A DNA stretch of 64,000 nt from Empedobacter stercoris. Its GTDB lineage: Bacteria > Bacteroidota > Bacteroidia > Flavobacteriales > Weeksellaceae. The translations under genes were made by a program, and so were the position numbers. This document shows positions 43,582-52,812 of the stretch, one piece after another. The stretch lies in NCBI RefSeq assembly GCF_965137335.1, contig NZ_CBCRZD010000016.1. The stretch is one strand, 5' to 3'. Positions within the stretch are counted from its first letter, which is position 1; the number at the start of each line of letters is the position of its first letter. The notes under the pieces are model-generated. The model saw only the letters and a list, made by a program, of their open reading frames with translations, did no database searches and had not been told where the DNA came from.

Positions 43582-44400
43582 CTATTTCATATAAGGATTG
43601 TCCTTATAAATATCTGTTCCGATTTGTTCTATTTCTGATTGTTGATCGTCAAAACCAACCACTTCCCTATACAGTATATACATCATCACGTACACAAATG
43701 GAATTGCTGGAATAAGTCCTACACAACATAAAATAAAGCCAAGAATTATAATTGCTATTCCTAATAATAAGACAACAAAGAAACTTCCAAAGTTTTTGAA
43801 AGCTAACTTCATACTATAATTTAAGGCTTCTTTTACATCAGCTGATGCAAAAATAATTAATGGAACTGCTAACATCCACATCGTATAAACAATAAAACCT
43901 GGAACTAAACATAACGTTAACCCAATACTACCTACAATTTGAACGACTAATGTAACAAGAAAAAGATTCAAGAACTTTCCATCTTTGTAATGAATAAAAA
44001 TATCACTCAATTCTGGATTCTTTTTATAATCATATTTATAAGCCATTGTATAAATACTATATAATACTGGATACAAAACAGCTGATAAAATATTCGTCAA
44101 GAAAATAGACACCATTGCAGAAGTGCTCGAAAAAATTTCTTGGTACATTTCCATTACAGCTTCCGGATCACCACTACTTGCAATTGCTTGAATCTCCTCT
44201 TCATCCATAGAAATAGGAAAAACAAGTCCTACCAACATATTTAAAATCCACAAAGTGATAAAATAAATTAACACCGCTAAAATCGCATAACCTGCAATTC
44301 CTTTAAAAATATCTCCCGCTTTTTCAACAACTTGACCAGCTTTTAGCTGAAAACCATTCTGAAGCTTTTCTTCTATTCGATCTTGTACTCTCTTATCCAT
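43582..44400 (-). CDS. Multi-pass membrane protein of unknown function
   Basis: 272 residues with about five to six hydrophobic helices (35-58, 95-118, 145-175, 180-200, 210-245). A soluble N-terminal part (MDKRVQDRIEEKLQNGFQLKAGQVV) precedes them and a charged tail follows. Family not recognised with certainty; resembles proteins with predicted transport-like or glycerophosphodiesterase-membrane-domain architecture. 85 bp upstream of topA start, same strand. Confidence 0.6.
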   Translation of the reverse strand: MDKRVQDRIEEKLQNGFQLKAGQVVEKAGDIFKGIAGYAILAVLIYFITLWILNMLVGLVFPISMDEEEIQAIASSGDPEAVMEMYQEIFSSTSAMVSIFLTNILSAVLYPVLYSIYTMAYKYDYKKNPELSDIFIHYKDGKFLNLFLVTLVVQIVGSIGLTLCLVPGFIVYTMWMLAVPLIIFASADVKEALNYSMKLAFKNFGSFFVVLLLGIAIIILGFILCCVGLIPAIPFVYVMMYILYREVVGFDDQQSEIEQIGTDIYKDNPYMK

Positions 44401-44524
44401 ATTTTTTTTTTAAGTATTTCGTTTTCTCAAATCTACAAAATGTTAATAAAATGCAAAAGAAAAATTTACTGCCAATATGTCACATAGTTTTATTATTTTT
44501 GCACGATAAAATATCCATTTTAGA

Positions 44525-45970
44525 ATGCATACAGAAGAAAAACATATAGATGAAGCAAGACAAGGAGAAGCTTTGATGACTGCTCCTACACGTAATGCTA
44601 CAAAGAAATTATTCTTAGAAAGTTACGGATGTCAAATGAATTTCTCAGATAGTGAAATCGTTGCCTCTATTCTAAATAACGAAGGTTACCAAACAACACA
44701 AAAAGTTGACGAAGCAGATTTAATCTTATTAAATACATGTTCTATTCGAGAGAAAGCAGAACAAACTGTTCGTAAACGTTTGGCAACTTTGAACGCCATC
44801 AAAAAACAAAATCCAAGTCTTAAAATTGGTGTTTTAGGTTGTATGGCAGAACGATTAAAACATAAATTTCTTGAAGAAGAACATTTAGTTGATATCGTTG
44901 TTGGACCAGATGCATACCGTGATTTACCAAATTTACTGAATGATGTAGAAGATGGTCGTGATGCAGTAAATGTACAATTATCAAAAGAAGAAACGTATGC
45001 AGAAATTTCTCCTGTTCGTTTAGGAGGAAACGGCGTAACTGCTTTCGTTACGATTACTCGTGGTTGCGATAACATGTGTACATTCTGTGTTGTTCCTTTT
45101 ACTCGTGGTCGTGAACGATCTCGTGATCCACATTCTATCTTAAATGAGTGTAAAGAATTAGCAGAAAATGGATACAAAGAAATCACACTTTTAGGTCAAA
45201 ACGTCGATTCATATTTATGGTATGGTGGAGGACCAAAAAAAGATTTCAAAAATGCAACAGACATTCAGAAAGCAACAGCAGTAGATTTTGCACAATTATT
45301 AGACATGGTTGCAACGCAATTTCCTAACATTCGTTTACGTTTTTCTACTTCTAATCCACAAGATATGGAAGAAGGCGTATTAGAAATGATGGCGAAACAT
45401 AAGAATATTTGTAAATACATTCACTTACCTGTTCAATCAGGTTCTACAACTGTTTTAGAACGTATGAATCGTCAACACACGCGTGAAGAGTATTTCGAAT
45501 TAATTGATAAAATTCGACGCATCGTTCCAGATTGTGCTTTATCTCATGATATGATTGCAGGTTTCTGTGGAGAAACAGAGGAAGAACATCAAGATACTTT
45601 ATCGTTAATGGAATATGTGAAATATGATTTCGGTTATATGTTCGCTTATTCTGAACGTCCAGGAACACCTGCACACAAAAAAATGCCAGATGATGTTCTA
45701 CCAGAAGATAAAAAACGTCGATTACAAGAAATCATCGAAATGCAACAAAAACATTCTGCTGAGCGTATGAATGCTTATGTAGGAAAAGTACATGAAGTAT
45801 TAATTGAAGGAAATTCTAAACGTGACGAAAATTTCTGGTACGGACGCAATACCCAAAATGCAGTTTTAGTATTCCCTAAAGTCGAAGGAACTAAAGTTGG
45901 AGATTTTGTCAACGTAAAAGCAAATAGCTGTACAACCGCAACCTTAATTGGTGAAATGATTGAAGGATAA
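44525..45970 (+). CDS. miaB: tRNA-2-methylthio-N6-dimethylallyladenosine synthase
   Basis: Radical-SAM methylthiotransferase, 481 residues, adding the methylthio group to i6A37 of tRNAs. N-terminal UPF0004 domain with the cluster cysteines (LESYGCQMNFSDSE, LNTCSIREKA, VLGCMAERL), radical-SAM motif GCDNMCTFCVVP and a C-terminal TRAM domain. The extra 28 residues before LFLESYGCQ are variable. A -7-like box TATTTTTG (44494-44501) lies 23 bp upstream of the ATG. Confidence 0.95.
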   Translation: MHTEEKHIDEARQGEALMTAPTRNATKKLFLESYGCQMNFSDSEIVASILNNEGYQTTQKVDEADLILLNTCSIREKAEQTVRKRLATLNAIKKQNPSLKIGVLGCMAERLKHKFLEEEHLVDIVVGPDAYRDLPNLLNDVEDGRDAVNVQLSKEETYAEISPVRLGGNGVTAFVTITRGCDNMCTFCVVPFTRGRERSRDPHSILNECKELAENGYKEITLLGQNVDSYLWYGGGPKKDFKNATDIQKATAVDFAQLLDMVATQFPNIRLRFSTSNPQDMEEGVLEMMAKHKNICKYIHLPVQSGSTTVLERMNRQHTREEYFELIDKIRRIVPDCALSHDMIAGFCGETEEEHQDTLSLMEYVKYDFGYMFAYSERPGTPAHKKMPDDVLPEDKKRRLQEIIEMQQKHSAERMNAYVGKVHEVLIEGNSKRDENFWYGRNTQNAVLVFPKVEGTKVGDFVNVKANSCTTATLIGEMIEG

Positions 45971-46017
45971 TTAATTCTTTTTAACAATCAATCTGTCAAT
46001 TATATACAACAATAAAA

Positions 46018-46072
46018 TTCGTCAATTCGAGTGATTTTTATTAATGAAATGATTAAAAATTGTATCGAGAAT
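46018..46072. repeat. REP-like inverted element, copy 1
   Basis: TTCGTCAATTCGAGT (46018-46032) and GTATCGAGAA at 46062-46071 enclose a hairpin-forming centre (GATTTTT...AAAAAT). The same outer boxes recur at 63372-63413 with a different centre. Lies in the gap between miaB and the sigma-54 activator gene. Confidence 0.55.
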
Positions 46073-46156
46073 AGATTTTTACCCAAAATGACGGTTTTAA
46101 TAAGACAATAATTGAAATTTGATAGATCATTTTTCAAAAACCTAAAAAAATAAAAC

Positions 46157-47428
46157 ATGGATTCTTTACAAACAATCAAACAACGTTTTGGAATCATTGG
46201 AAATAATGTAGCCTTGAATCGCGCTTTAGAAAAAGCCGTTCAGGTTGCACCTACCGACATTTCTGTTCTTGTAATCGGAGAAAGTGGTGTTGGTAAAGAG
46301 TTTATTCCAAAAATTATTCACAATCAATCTGCTCGAAAACACAACAATTATATTGCTGTAAACTGTGGTGCAATTCCAGAAGGAACAATCGATTCTGAAT
46401 TATTTGGGCATGAAAAAGGAGCATTTACTGGAGCTACTCAAACGAGAAAAGGGTACTTTGAAGTTGCTGATGGTGGAACAATTTTCTTAGATGAAGTTGG
46501 TGAATTACCTTTAGCAACGCAAGTACGTTTGTTACGTATTTTAGAGTCTGGTGAATTTATGAAAGTTGGTTCTTCTGAATTGCAAAAAACCAATGTTCGT
46601 GTTGTTGCAGCAACCAATGTAAAACTAAAAGAAGCAGTTGAAAAAGGAAAATTTCGAGAAGATTTATATTATCGATTAAATACTGTTCAAATTGATATTC
46701 CTGCTTTACGCGAACGCAAAGAAGATATTAATTTATTGTTTCGAAAATTCGCTTCAGATTTTGCGAATAAATATAGAATGCCACACATCGAGCTATCGCC
46801 AGAAGCTCAAAATTATATTGCAAATTATCCTTGGCCAGGAAATGTTCGTCAATTACGAAATTTTGCTGAACAGGTTTCGGTCATAGAAAAAGAACGTGTG
46901 ATTTCGTTAGAGAAAATCATCGAATTATTACCTAATAATTCAAATATGTTAACGGTTACAAATAAATCAAAAGACGGAAGTTCTTCTGATTTTATGGAAC
47001 GTGAATTATTGTTCAAGGTTTTATTGGATATGAAAAAAGATTTGAACGATTTGCGTGCATTAACTTTAGATTTGATTAAACACAAAGATGTCGATGATTT
47101 TAATGGCAACACACAAGAATTGATTCAACGTGTTTACCAAGATCAAAGCGATACGGAAGAAGATTTTGTTCCAAATCACTATAATTTAGTTCCAACAAAT
47201 TCAGCTTCAAAAGCACCTGCATATCAACAACCACAATACGATTATTCGAACGACGTGTATGATGTAAGTCCAATTGAGGAGCCAGAATCGCTTTCTTTAC
47301 AAGATAATGAAAAAGAAATGATCAAATTGGCATTAGAAAAACACAAAGGCAAACGCAAAATGGCGGCTGACGAATTAGGAATTTCTGAGCGTACATTGTA
47401 CCGTAAAATCAAACAATATCATTTGTAA
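46157..47428 (+). CDS. Sigma-54-dependent transcription activator (AAA+ and Fis domains only)
   Basis: 423 residues. The AAA+ domain starts almost at the N terminus: Walker A GESGVGKE (about 40), the sigma-54 contact GAFTGA (GHEKGAFTGATQTRKG), Walker B GGTIFLDEVGE, and the R-finger region. There is no receiver, GAF or PAS sensory domain. A C-terminal linker of about 120 residues precedes a Fis-type helix-turn-helix (KRKMAADELGISERTLYRKIK). It is followed by lptE (1 bp), a TPR-like gene and secG in one operon, so it may act on envelope genes. Its regulatory input cannot be seen. Confidence 0.92.
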   Translation: MDSLQTIKQRFGIIGNNVALNRALEKAVQVAPTDISVLVIGESGVGKEFIPKIIHNQSARKHNNYIAVNCGAIPEGTIDSELFGHEKGAFTGATQTRKGYFEVADGGTIFLDEVGELPLATQVRLLRILESGEFMKVGSSELQKTNVRVVAATNVKLKEAVEKGKFREDLYYRLNTVQIDIPALRERKEDINLLFRKFASDFANKYRMPHIELSPEAQNYIANYPWPGNVRQLRNFAEQVSVIEKERVISLEKIIELLPNNSNMLTVTNKSKDGSSSDFMERELLFKVLLDMKKDLNDLRALTLDLIKHKDVDDFNGNTQELIQRVYQDQSDTEEDFVPNHYNLVPTNSASKAPAYQQPQYDYSNDVYDVSPIEEPESLSLQDNEKEMIKLALEKHKGKRKMAADELGISERTLYRKIKQYHL

Positions 47429-47429
47429 T

Positions 47430-47939
47430 ATGAACAAATTAAAACAAGTTATTCTTAGCATTTTTGCTATTTTTAGTTTAACAGGTTGTATAAAATATTC
47501 GCTTTCAGGAGCTGCAATTCAACCAGATTGGAACACAATTTACGTCGCTACTTTTCCGAATTATGCACCGCAACAAAACCCCACGTTAAGTCAAGATTTA
47601 ACAATTGCTATTCAAGATATTTTCAGAAGTAGAACGAAATTAAAATTAAATTCGAACGAAAATTCTGATTTAATTATCGAAGGTGAAATTACGGGATATG
47701 ACGTTGTTCCAGAAGCAATTCAATCGAATGATATTGCAGCGAAAAACCGTTTGACGATTTATGTAAAAGTACGATACATCAACAATAAAGACGAATCAAA
47801 AAGCTACGACAGAACATTTTCTGCTTTCCAATTATATGACGGAAACGCAATGCTAAGTGCAGTAGAATCGTCAATTGTTCCTTTAATTATTGATGATATT
47901 CGCGACCAAGTTTTTGCGTCGATTGCGATGGATTGGTAA
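47430..47939 (+). CDS. lptE: LPS-assembly lipoprotein LptE
   Basis: 169 residues with lipoprotein signal (FSLTGC, lipidated cysteine at about 20). The Bacteroidota LptE pattern YSLSGAAIQPDWNTIYVATFPNYAP and the central TDxxx/EGEITGYDV segment are visible; by family it holds LptD at the outer membrane for LPS insertion. It starts 1 bp after the sigma-54 activator stop. Confidence 0.85.
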   Translation: MNKLKQVILSIFAIFSLTGCIKYSLSGAAIQPDWNTIYVATFPNYAPQQNPTLSQDLTIAIQDIFRSRTKLKLNSNENSDLIIEGEITGYDVVPEAIQSNDIAAKNRLTIYVKVRYINNKDESKSYDRTFSAFQLYDGNAMLSAVESSIVPLIIDDIRDQVFASIAMDW

Positions 47940-47962
47940 AAAAATAACCTTATATTTGAGCA

Positions 47963-49126
47963 ATGACTAGAATTGAATATTTAGTAGCACATCCGTACGA
48001 AGTTGAGAAATCGGACATTCCTCTTCTAAAAAAAGAAGTGGAAAAATATCCTTATTTTTATACTTTACGTGCTTTGTTACTTTATGGTTTAAAAAAAGAA
48101 AATCATCCATCTTTTGAAGATTATTTAAACAAAACATCAATTCAAAGTAGTAATCGTGTCGATTTATATCATTACATCAATTCTGAACCAATAAAAAAAG
48201 AAACAGAAACAATCCCTTTGATTATTGAAGACGAAAAAGTGGAAGAATTAATTGAAAATAAAATCAATTCTGAAGTTAGTTCAGATGAATCTACAGCTAA
48301 AATTGTTGAGCAAAACAACGATACAACCGAAGTAACTGATGAGAATATAGAAGAAAATAGAGAGCAATTTGTCAATAATACTGAAATCATTTCTAAAGAT
48401 AATTCCGACGATGTCAATGAAGATATTGTTGATGAAATGATTGAAAATGATACCGAAGAATCTGAATTGAGAACAGATCATGTGGTTGATATTATTTCGG
48501 AAGATGAACTAAACGAAGTCGCTGAAATCACAAACGAAGTGGTAGAAATTTCGACTTCTAAAGAAGATAAAACTTCAATAAATGATATTGCAAATGCTGT
48601 ACAACATACTTCTGAAATAGAACTAATTGAAAATAATTCTGTCAAAAATGAGGTAGAAATTTTAGCTGAAACAATCGAAGTTATCGAAGAATCGAAACCA
48701 GAGGTAAATGATCAGAAAGTTCAAATTGGAGAAAATAATAACTCAGAATCAACGTTTTCTTTTACCGATTGGTTAAAAAAAGTTCCTTCTCAATCAAAAA
48801 CTCAAAAAGAGATTGAAGAAGAACAAGAAATTGCTGAACGAGAAATAAAATATAAGTTGATTGACGACTTTTTGGAAAAAAATCCAAAAATCGTTCCGAT
48901 GAAAAAAACAGATATTACGCCAGCTAATACCCCATCAAATTTTGTTCAAAACACAGAAGAATATTCGGATTTGATGACCGAAACCTTGGCTCAAATTTAC
49001 ATTGAGCAAAAAAAATATGATAAGGCAATTAAAGCTTATAAGATATTAATTTTGAAATATCCAGAAAAAAATAGTTTATTTGCAAATCGAATTAAAGAAA
49101 TTGAAAATTTAAAAAACTCTAAATAA
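47963..49126 (+). CDS. TPR-like protein with long acidic low-complexity region
   Basis: 387 residues. The N-terminal 70 residues form helices (TRIEYLVAHPYEVEKSDIPLLKKEVEKYPYFYTLRALLLYGLKKE), residues 70-270 are hyper-acidic and repetitive (E, D, N, I, V), and the last 80 residues hold a TPR-like pair (YSDLMTETLAQIYIEQKKYDKAIKAYKILILKYPEK). Same arrangement occurs in flavobacteria between lptE and secG. Cytoplasmic, function unknown. The acidic middle probably has no fixed structure. Confidence 0.75.
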   Translation: MTRIEYLVAHPYEVEKSDIPLLKKEVEKYPYFYTLRALLLYGLKKENHPSFEDYLNKTSIQSSNRVDLYHYINSEPIKKETETIPLIIEDEKVEELIENKINSEVSSDESTAKIVEQNNDTTEVTDENIEENREQFVNNTEIISKDNSDDVNEDIVDEMIENDTEESELRTDHVVDIISEDELNEVAEITNEVVEISTSKEDKTSINDIANAVQHTSEIELIENNSVKNEVEILAETIEVIEESKPEVNDQKVQIGENNNSESTFSFTDWLKKVPSQSKTQKEIEEEQEIAEREIKYKLIDDFLEKNPKIVPMKKTDITPANTPSNFVQNTEEYSDLMTETLAQIYIEQKKYDKAIKAYKILILKYPEKNSLFANRIKEIENLKNSK

Positions 49127-49130
49127 TAAA

Positions 49131-49481
49131 ATGGGACTATTTCAGTTTTTCATGATTATGATCATGATTTTATGTATATTATTAGTATTAATTGTATTAT
49201 CTCAAAACCCTAAAGGAGGTGGATTATCTTCTACTTTTGGTGGCGGAGGAGGAAGCCAAATGTTTGGAGTTCAAAGAACAAATAAATTCTTAGACAATAC
49301 AACTTGGGGATTATTTATCGCTGTTATTGTTTTAATAATTGGAGCAGGAATTACACACGAGAATCCAAATGCAATAAAACCTATTAAACCAAATGTAACG
49401 GCACCAGCTAATAATTTACCAACGCAACCAACACAAGACGGAGCAAGTCAAAATCAATTACCAGCTCAACCAGTGAAGTAA
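49131..49481 (+). CDS. secG: Preprotein translocase subunit SecG
   Basis: 116 residues, two membrane helices (3-22 and 57-78) around the SecG loop LSQNPKGGGLSSTFGGGGGSQMFGVQRTNKFLD. The C-terminal tail is rich in P, Q and N (unusually long). Part of the SecYEG channel. Last gene of the four-gene operon starting at 46157, 4 bp after the TPR gene. Confidence 0.93.
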   Translation: MGLFQFFMIMIMILCILLVLIVLSQNPKGGGLSSTFGGGGGSQMFGVQRTNKFLDNTTWGLFIAVIVLIIGAGITHENPNAIKPIKPNVTAPANNLPTQPTQDGASQNQLPAQPVK

Positions 49482-49506
49482 TTTTTTTTTAGAAAAAACA
49501 TAGATC

Positions 49507-49539
49507 AAAAAGCGAATCAGATAACTGATTCGCTTTTTT
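49507..49539 (+). terminator. Terminator after secG
   Basis: Stem AAAAAGCGAATCAG/CTGATTCGCTTTTT with T run. Confidence 0.8.
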
Positions 49540-49587
49540 TTACTTCAAATTAAATTATTATTCTTAATTTAGTTTTAAACATTCAAT

Positions 49588-50010
49588 ATGAAGCACTATT
49601 ACTTTCTTATAATATTAATATCTATTTTTTTTATTGGTTGCGGACAACAAAAGGTTTTAAAAACAATTTCTAAAGATGAATTAAATGTTTTTAGAATTGC
49701 TTTTGACAGAAATGGCTGTAAAAATGAAATTAACGTTTTCACAAACATGAAAGATTTTGACACGTTTCAAAAATCATTAATTGTTCCTGGAGAAAGAAAT
49801 TCGCCTTTAGAAATTATAGACTTTACAACCAAAAATGTAGCCGTTATTTGTAAAGCAGATATTGAACGTTATGAAATCTTAGAGTTAAAAAATGTTTCTA
49901 AAAAAAACATTTTAAAATTAGAGAAAATTAAAGATGAAGCTGACAAATCTGTCAACTTATTATTTATAGAAATTCCAAAAGAAATTAATTATTTAACACT
50001 TGAATATTAA
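49588..50010 (+). CDS. Small lipoprotein of unknown function
   Basis: 140 residues with lipoprotein signal peptide (lipobox IGC at residue 18: ILISIFFIGCGQQ). The rest is a small alpha/beta region (LNVFRIAFDRNGCKNEINVFTNMKDFDTF). Located 6 bp before the reprolysin gene, so probably co-transcribed with it; perhaps an accessory or inhibitor of the protease, but this is only a guess from position. Confidence 0.55.
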   Translation: MKHYYFLIILISIFFIGCGQQKVLKTISKDELNVFRIAFDRNGCKNEINVFTNMKDFDTFQKSLIVPGERNSPLEIIDFTTKNVAVICKADIERYEILELKNVSKKNILKLEKIKDEADKSVNLLFIEIPKEINYLTLEY

Positions 50011-50016
50011 AAATTT

Positions 50017-52263
50017 ATGAAATCAAAATTTATTATCTTATCTCTACTTATGGGAGGAACTTCTCTTTTTGCACAAGTTAATCACTGGCAAGAATTGAAG
50101 AATAAGAATTATCAACCAACCAATTTAGTAGAAAGATCTACTGTTCCAAAAGAATTTAAATTATTTAAATTAGATGTTAGCAGTTTAGTAAACGATTTAA
50201 ATTCTGTAGCAAATAAGGGAAGTAATCAACCAAATTTAGTTTACATTCCGAATGAATCGGGTGAATTAACGAAATATCTTGTAGAAGAATCATCAATCAT
50301 GGCTCCTAAGCTACAAGAAAAATATAACATGATTAAATCGTATGTTGGAAAATCTGTTGACGGAAAATCTACTATCCGATTTAGTTATTCGCCTTATCAT
50401 GGTTTAAGTGCAATGATAAACAAAGGAAATGAAATTTCTTATATCGATGCATACACAGAAGATTTATCTACTTATATTTCTTACAGCAGAAAAAATGTTG
50501 ATGATAACACAAACTTCGTCTGTCATACAGATAATGTATATCAACAGAATTTGATCAATCAAATAACAAATGATCTACCAGTAAATAAAATTGCAACCGA
50601 TGGTAAATTAAGAAAATACCGCTTAGCGCTTGCTACGACAATAGAATACTCGAGATATCATTTTAATAGAGCTGGATTAGCAGGAGGAACAGAAGAAGAA
50701 AAAAGAGCTGCTGTAATGTCTGCTATGAATGTAGCAATGACCAGAGTAAATGGTGTTTATGAAAGAGAATTTGGTGTAACAATGGAATTGGTAGAAAACA
50801 ATGATAAAATTGTTTTTATTACTACTGATGAATACACAAACAGTAACGGATCAACTATGTTGGGGCAAAACCAAACTGTTATCGATAGAGAAATTGGTGT
50901 AGAGAATTACGATGTAGGTCATGTCTTTTCAACTGGAGGTGGCGGAGTAGCCTATCTAAAAAGCCCTTGCGGTTCTTATAAAGCTGGTGGAGTTACTGGT
51001 TTAAATTCTCCTATCAACGATCCTTTTTATATTGATTATGTAGCACATGAAATGGGACATCAATTTGGTGCTCCTCATACTTTCAATAATTCGTGTGGTG
51101 GAAATCGTTCTGGAGCAACAGCTGTAGAACCTGGAAGTGGAAGCACAATTATGGCTTATGCAGGTATTTGTCCTCCTAATATACAAAACAATAGTGATCC
51201 ATATTTCTCAACAGTTAGTGTAAATAACATCTACACTTTTATTACTTCAGCAGCAGGAAGTTGTTCGGTAAACACAGATTCAGGAAATAATGAACCTGTA
51301 ATTCAAATCGATAAGCTATCGTACGGTATACCACATTCTACTGCATTTGTATTAGACGCTAAAGCTACAGATCAAGACGGAGATGCCATCACGTATAACT
51401 GGGAACAAATAGATACTCAAATCGCAACACAACCGCCAGTATCAACTAATACAGCAGGACCTACTTTTAGATCCCTTAATCCTACAACAGAAAGTTATAG
51501 ATACTTCCCTAATTTAAAATCCATCGTTGAAGGAAAGTTAACTTTCGAAACAAATCCAACACCAATGACTTGGGAAGTAATTCCAAGTGTATCTCGTTCG
51601 TTAAGATTCTCTATTTTAGTTAGAGATAATAATCCTAAAGGCGGACAAACAGCACGTGAAAATATTACTTTAAACGTGAAAAATGTTGGACCATTTAAGG
51701 TGACTTCTCAATCTGAAACAGATCATTGGACACATAATTTACCAGCAACTATTACTTGGGATGTAGCAGGAACTGATGCAAATGGAATTGACACACAAAA
51801 TGTGAAAATTTTATTATCTGTAGATGGTGGTAAAAACTTTGATTATGTCTTAGCAGAAACAACACCAAATAATGGTACATACGAATTTACAGTTCCTTCG
51901 GATATCCAGTTAACAAAAGAAGCACGCATTATGATTAAAGCAATTGATAATGTTTTCTTAGCGGTGAATGCTTCAGATTTTGAAATTTCTGATAAATTGG
52001 CAACTTCTGAGATCAATTCAAAAGATTTAGCGACAATTTCTCCAAATCCTTCAAATGGTATTGTTAATGTTAACTTTGCAAAATCAATTATATCAGGAAA
52101 AGTTACCGTTGCAGATTTAACTGGAAAAATAGTTTATGCAAATAACTTAAAATCAGTTAAAGTTCAGCAATTAGATTTAACTAATCTACCAAACGGAGTC
52201 TACATTGTTTCTATCGAAACTGGAAGTGAACAATTCTCAAAGAAAATTATTATTAAAAAATAA
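50017..52263 (+). CDS. Secreted reprolysin-like (M12B) metallopeptidase with type IX tail
   Basis: 748 residues. Signal peptide ending GTSLFAQ; zinc site HEMGHQFGAPH at about residue 345 (HExxHxxGxxH) with a downstream methionine turn (SGSTIMAYAG), as in M12B/reprolysin-like enzymes. A long C-terminal region with beta domains follows, including a DNNPKGGQTARENITL segment, and ends in a type IX sorting tail (TISPNPSNGIVNVNFA, ending SKKIIIKK). A propeptide of about 170 residues precedes the catalytic domain. Exported by the Gld/Spr system; substrates unknown. Confidence 0.9.
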   Translation: MKSKFIILSLLMGGTSLFAQVNHWQELKNKNYQPTNLVERSTVPKEFKLFKLDVSSLVNDLNSVANKGSNQPNLVYIPNESGELTKYLVEESSIMAPKLQEKYNMIKSYVGKSVDGKSTIRFSYSPYHGLSAMINKGNEISYIDAYTEDLSTYISYSRKNVDDNTNFVCHTDNVYQQNLINQITNDLPVNKIATDGKLRKYRLALATTIEYSRYHFNRAGLAGGTEEEKRAAVMSAMNVAMTRVNGVYEREFGVTMELVENNDKIVFITTDEYTNSNGSTMLGQNQTVIDREIGVENYDVGHVFSTGGGGVAYLKSPCGSYKAGGVTGLNSPINDPFYIDYVAHEMGHQFGAPHTFNNSCGGNRSGATAVEPGSGSTIMAYAGICPPNIQNNSDPYFSTVSVNNIYTFITSAAGSCSVNTDSGNNEPVIQIDKLSYGIPHSTAFVLDAKATDQDGDAITYNWEQIDTQIATQPPVSTNTAGPTFRSLNPTTESYRYFPNLKSIVEGKLTFETNPTPMTWEVIPSVSRSLRFSILVRDNNPKGGQTARENITLNVKNVGPFKVTSQSETDHWTHNLPATITWDVAGTDANGIDTQNVKILLSVDGGKNFDYVLAETTPNNGTYEFTVPSDIQLTKEARIMIKAIDNVFLAVNASDFEISDKLATSEINSKDLATISPNPSNGIVNVNFAKSIISGKVTVADLTGKIVYANNLKSVKVQQLDLTNLPNGVYIVSIETGSEQFSKKIIIKK

Positions 52264-52282
52264 TCGCATATAAAATTGCTTA

Positions 52283-52315
52283 AAATGCCAAGTTGTCATA
52301 CAACTTGGCATTTTT
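52283..52315 (+). terminator. Terminator of the reprolysin gene
   Basis: Stem AAATGCCAAGTTGT/ACAACTTGGCATTT with T run. Confidence 0.8.
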
Positions 52316-52362
52316 GTTTTAAGGAATGAAATTAACTTATCCATAATGGCAGAAATTATGTG

Positions 52363-52378
52363 TTGGCACGTTTTTCGT
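52363..52378 (+). promoter_or_regulatory. Possible sigma-54 promoter of groES-groEL
   Basis: TTGGCACG at 52363-52370 fits the -24 box TGGCACG fully; the -12 side reads TCGTT where TTGCW is expected (two mismatches). No CIRCE-type inverted repeat is visible. It lies 40-55 bp before groES. Confidence 0.35.
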
Positions 52379-52417
52379 TTATTTAAAACCATCAATTATT
52401 AAAATAAAAATACAAAT

Positions 52418-52696
52418 ATGTCACAATTAAACATTAAACCATTAGCAGATCGAGTGGTTATTGAGCCTGCTCCTGCAGAAACTAAAACAGCATCAGGAAT
52501 TATTATCCCAGATTCAGCAAAAGAGAAACCTCAAGAAGGAATCGTTGTAGCAGTTGGTAATGGTAAAAAAGATGAACCAATAACTGTTGCAATTGGAGAC
52601 AAAGTTCTTTACGGAAAATATTCAGGAACTGAATTAAAATTAGAAGGAAAAGACTATTTAATCATGCGTGAAGCTGATATTTTGGCTATCATCTAA
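52418..52696 (+). CDS. groES: Co-chaperonin GroES
   Basis: 92 residues, heptameric lid of GroEL. Typical start SQLNIKPLADRVVIEPAPAE, mobile loop TKTASGIIIPDSAKEKPQEG and roof VVAVGNGKKDE; complete C terminus EADILAII. First gene of groES-groEL (117 bp apart). Confidence 0.97.
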   Translation: MSQLNIKPLADRVVIEPAPAETKTASGIIIPDSAKEKPQEGIVVAVGNGKKDEPITVAIGDKVLYGKYSGTELKLEGKDYLIMREADILAII

Positions 52697-52764
52697 ATTT
52701 AGTTGTAATTAGTAAAATGTATTAAGTACAAAGTAACTTATTTTTTTAATTTTTAATCATATTC

Positions 52765-52792
52765 GACTTAAGACTTAAGACTTAAGACTTAA
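52765..52792. repeat. Four tandem GACTTAA units before groEL
   Basis: 7-bp unit GACTTAA in four copies, 21 bp before the groEL start codon, in the groES-groEL gap. A slippage-prone tract that could alter the groEL leader. Confidence 0.6.
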
Positions 52793-52812
52793 GACAACAA
52801 AACTTATAAAAA

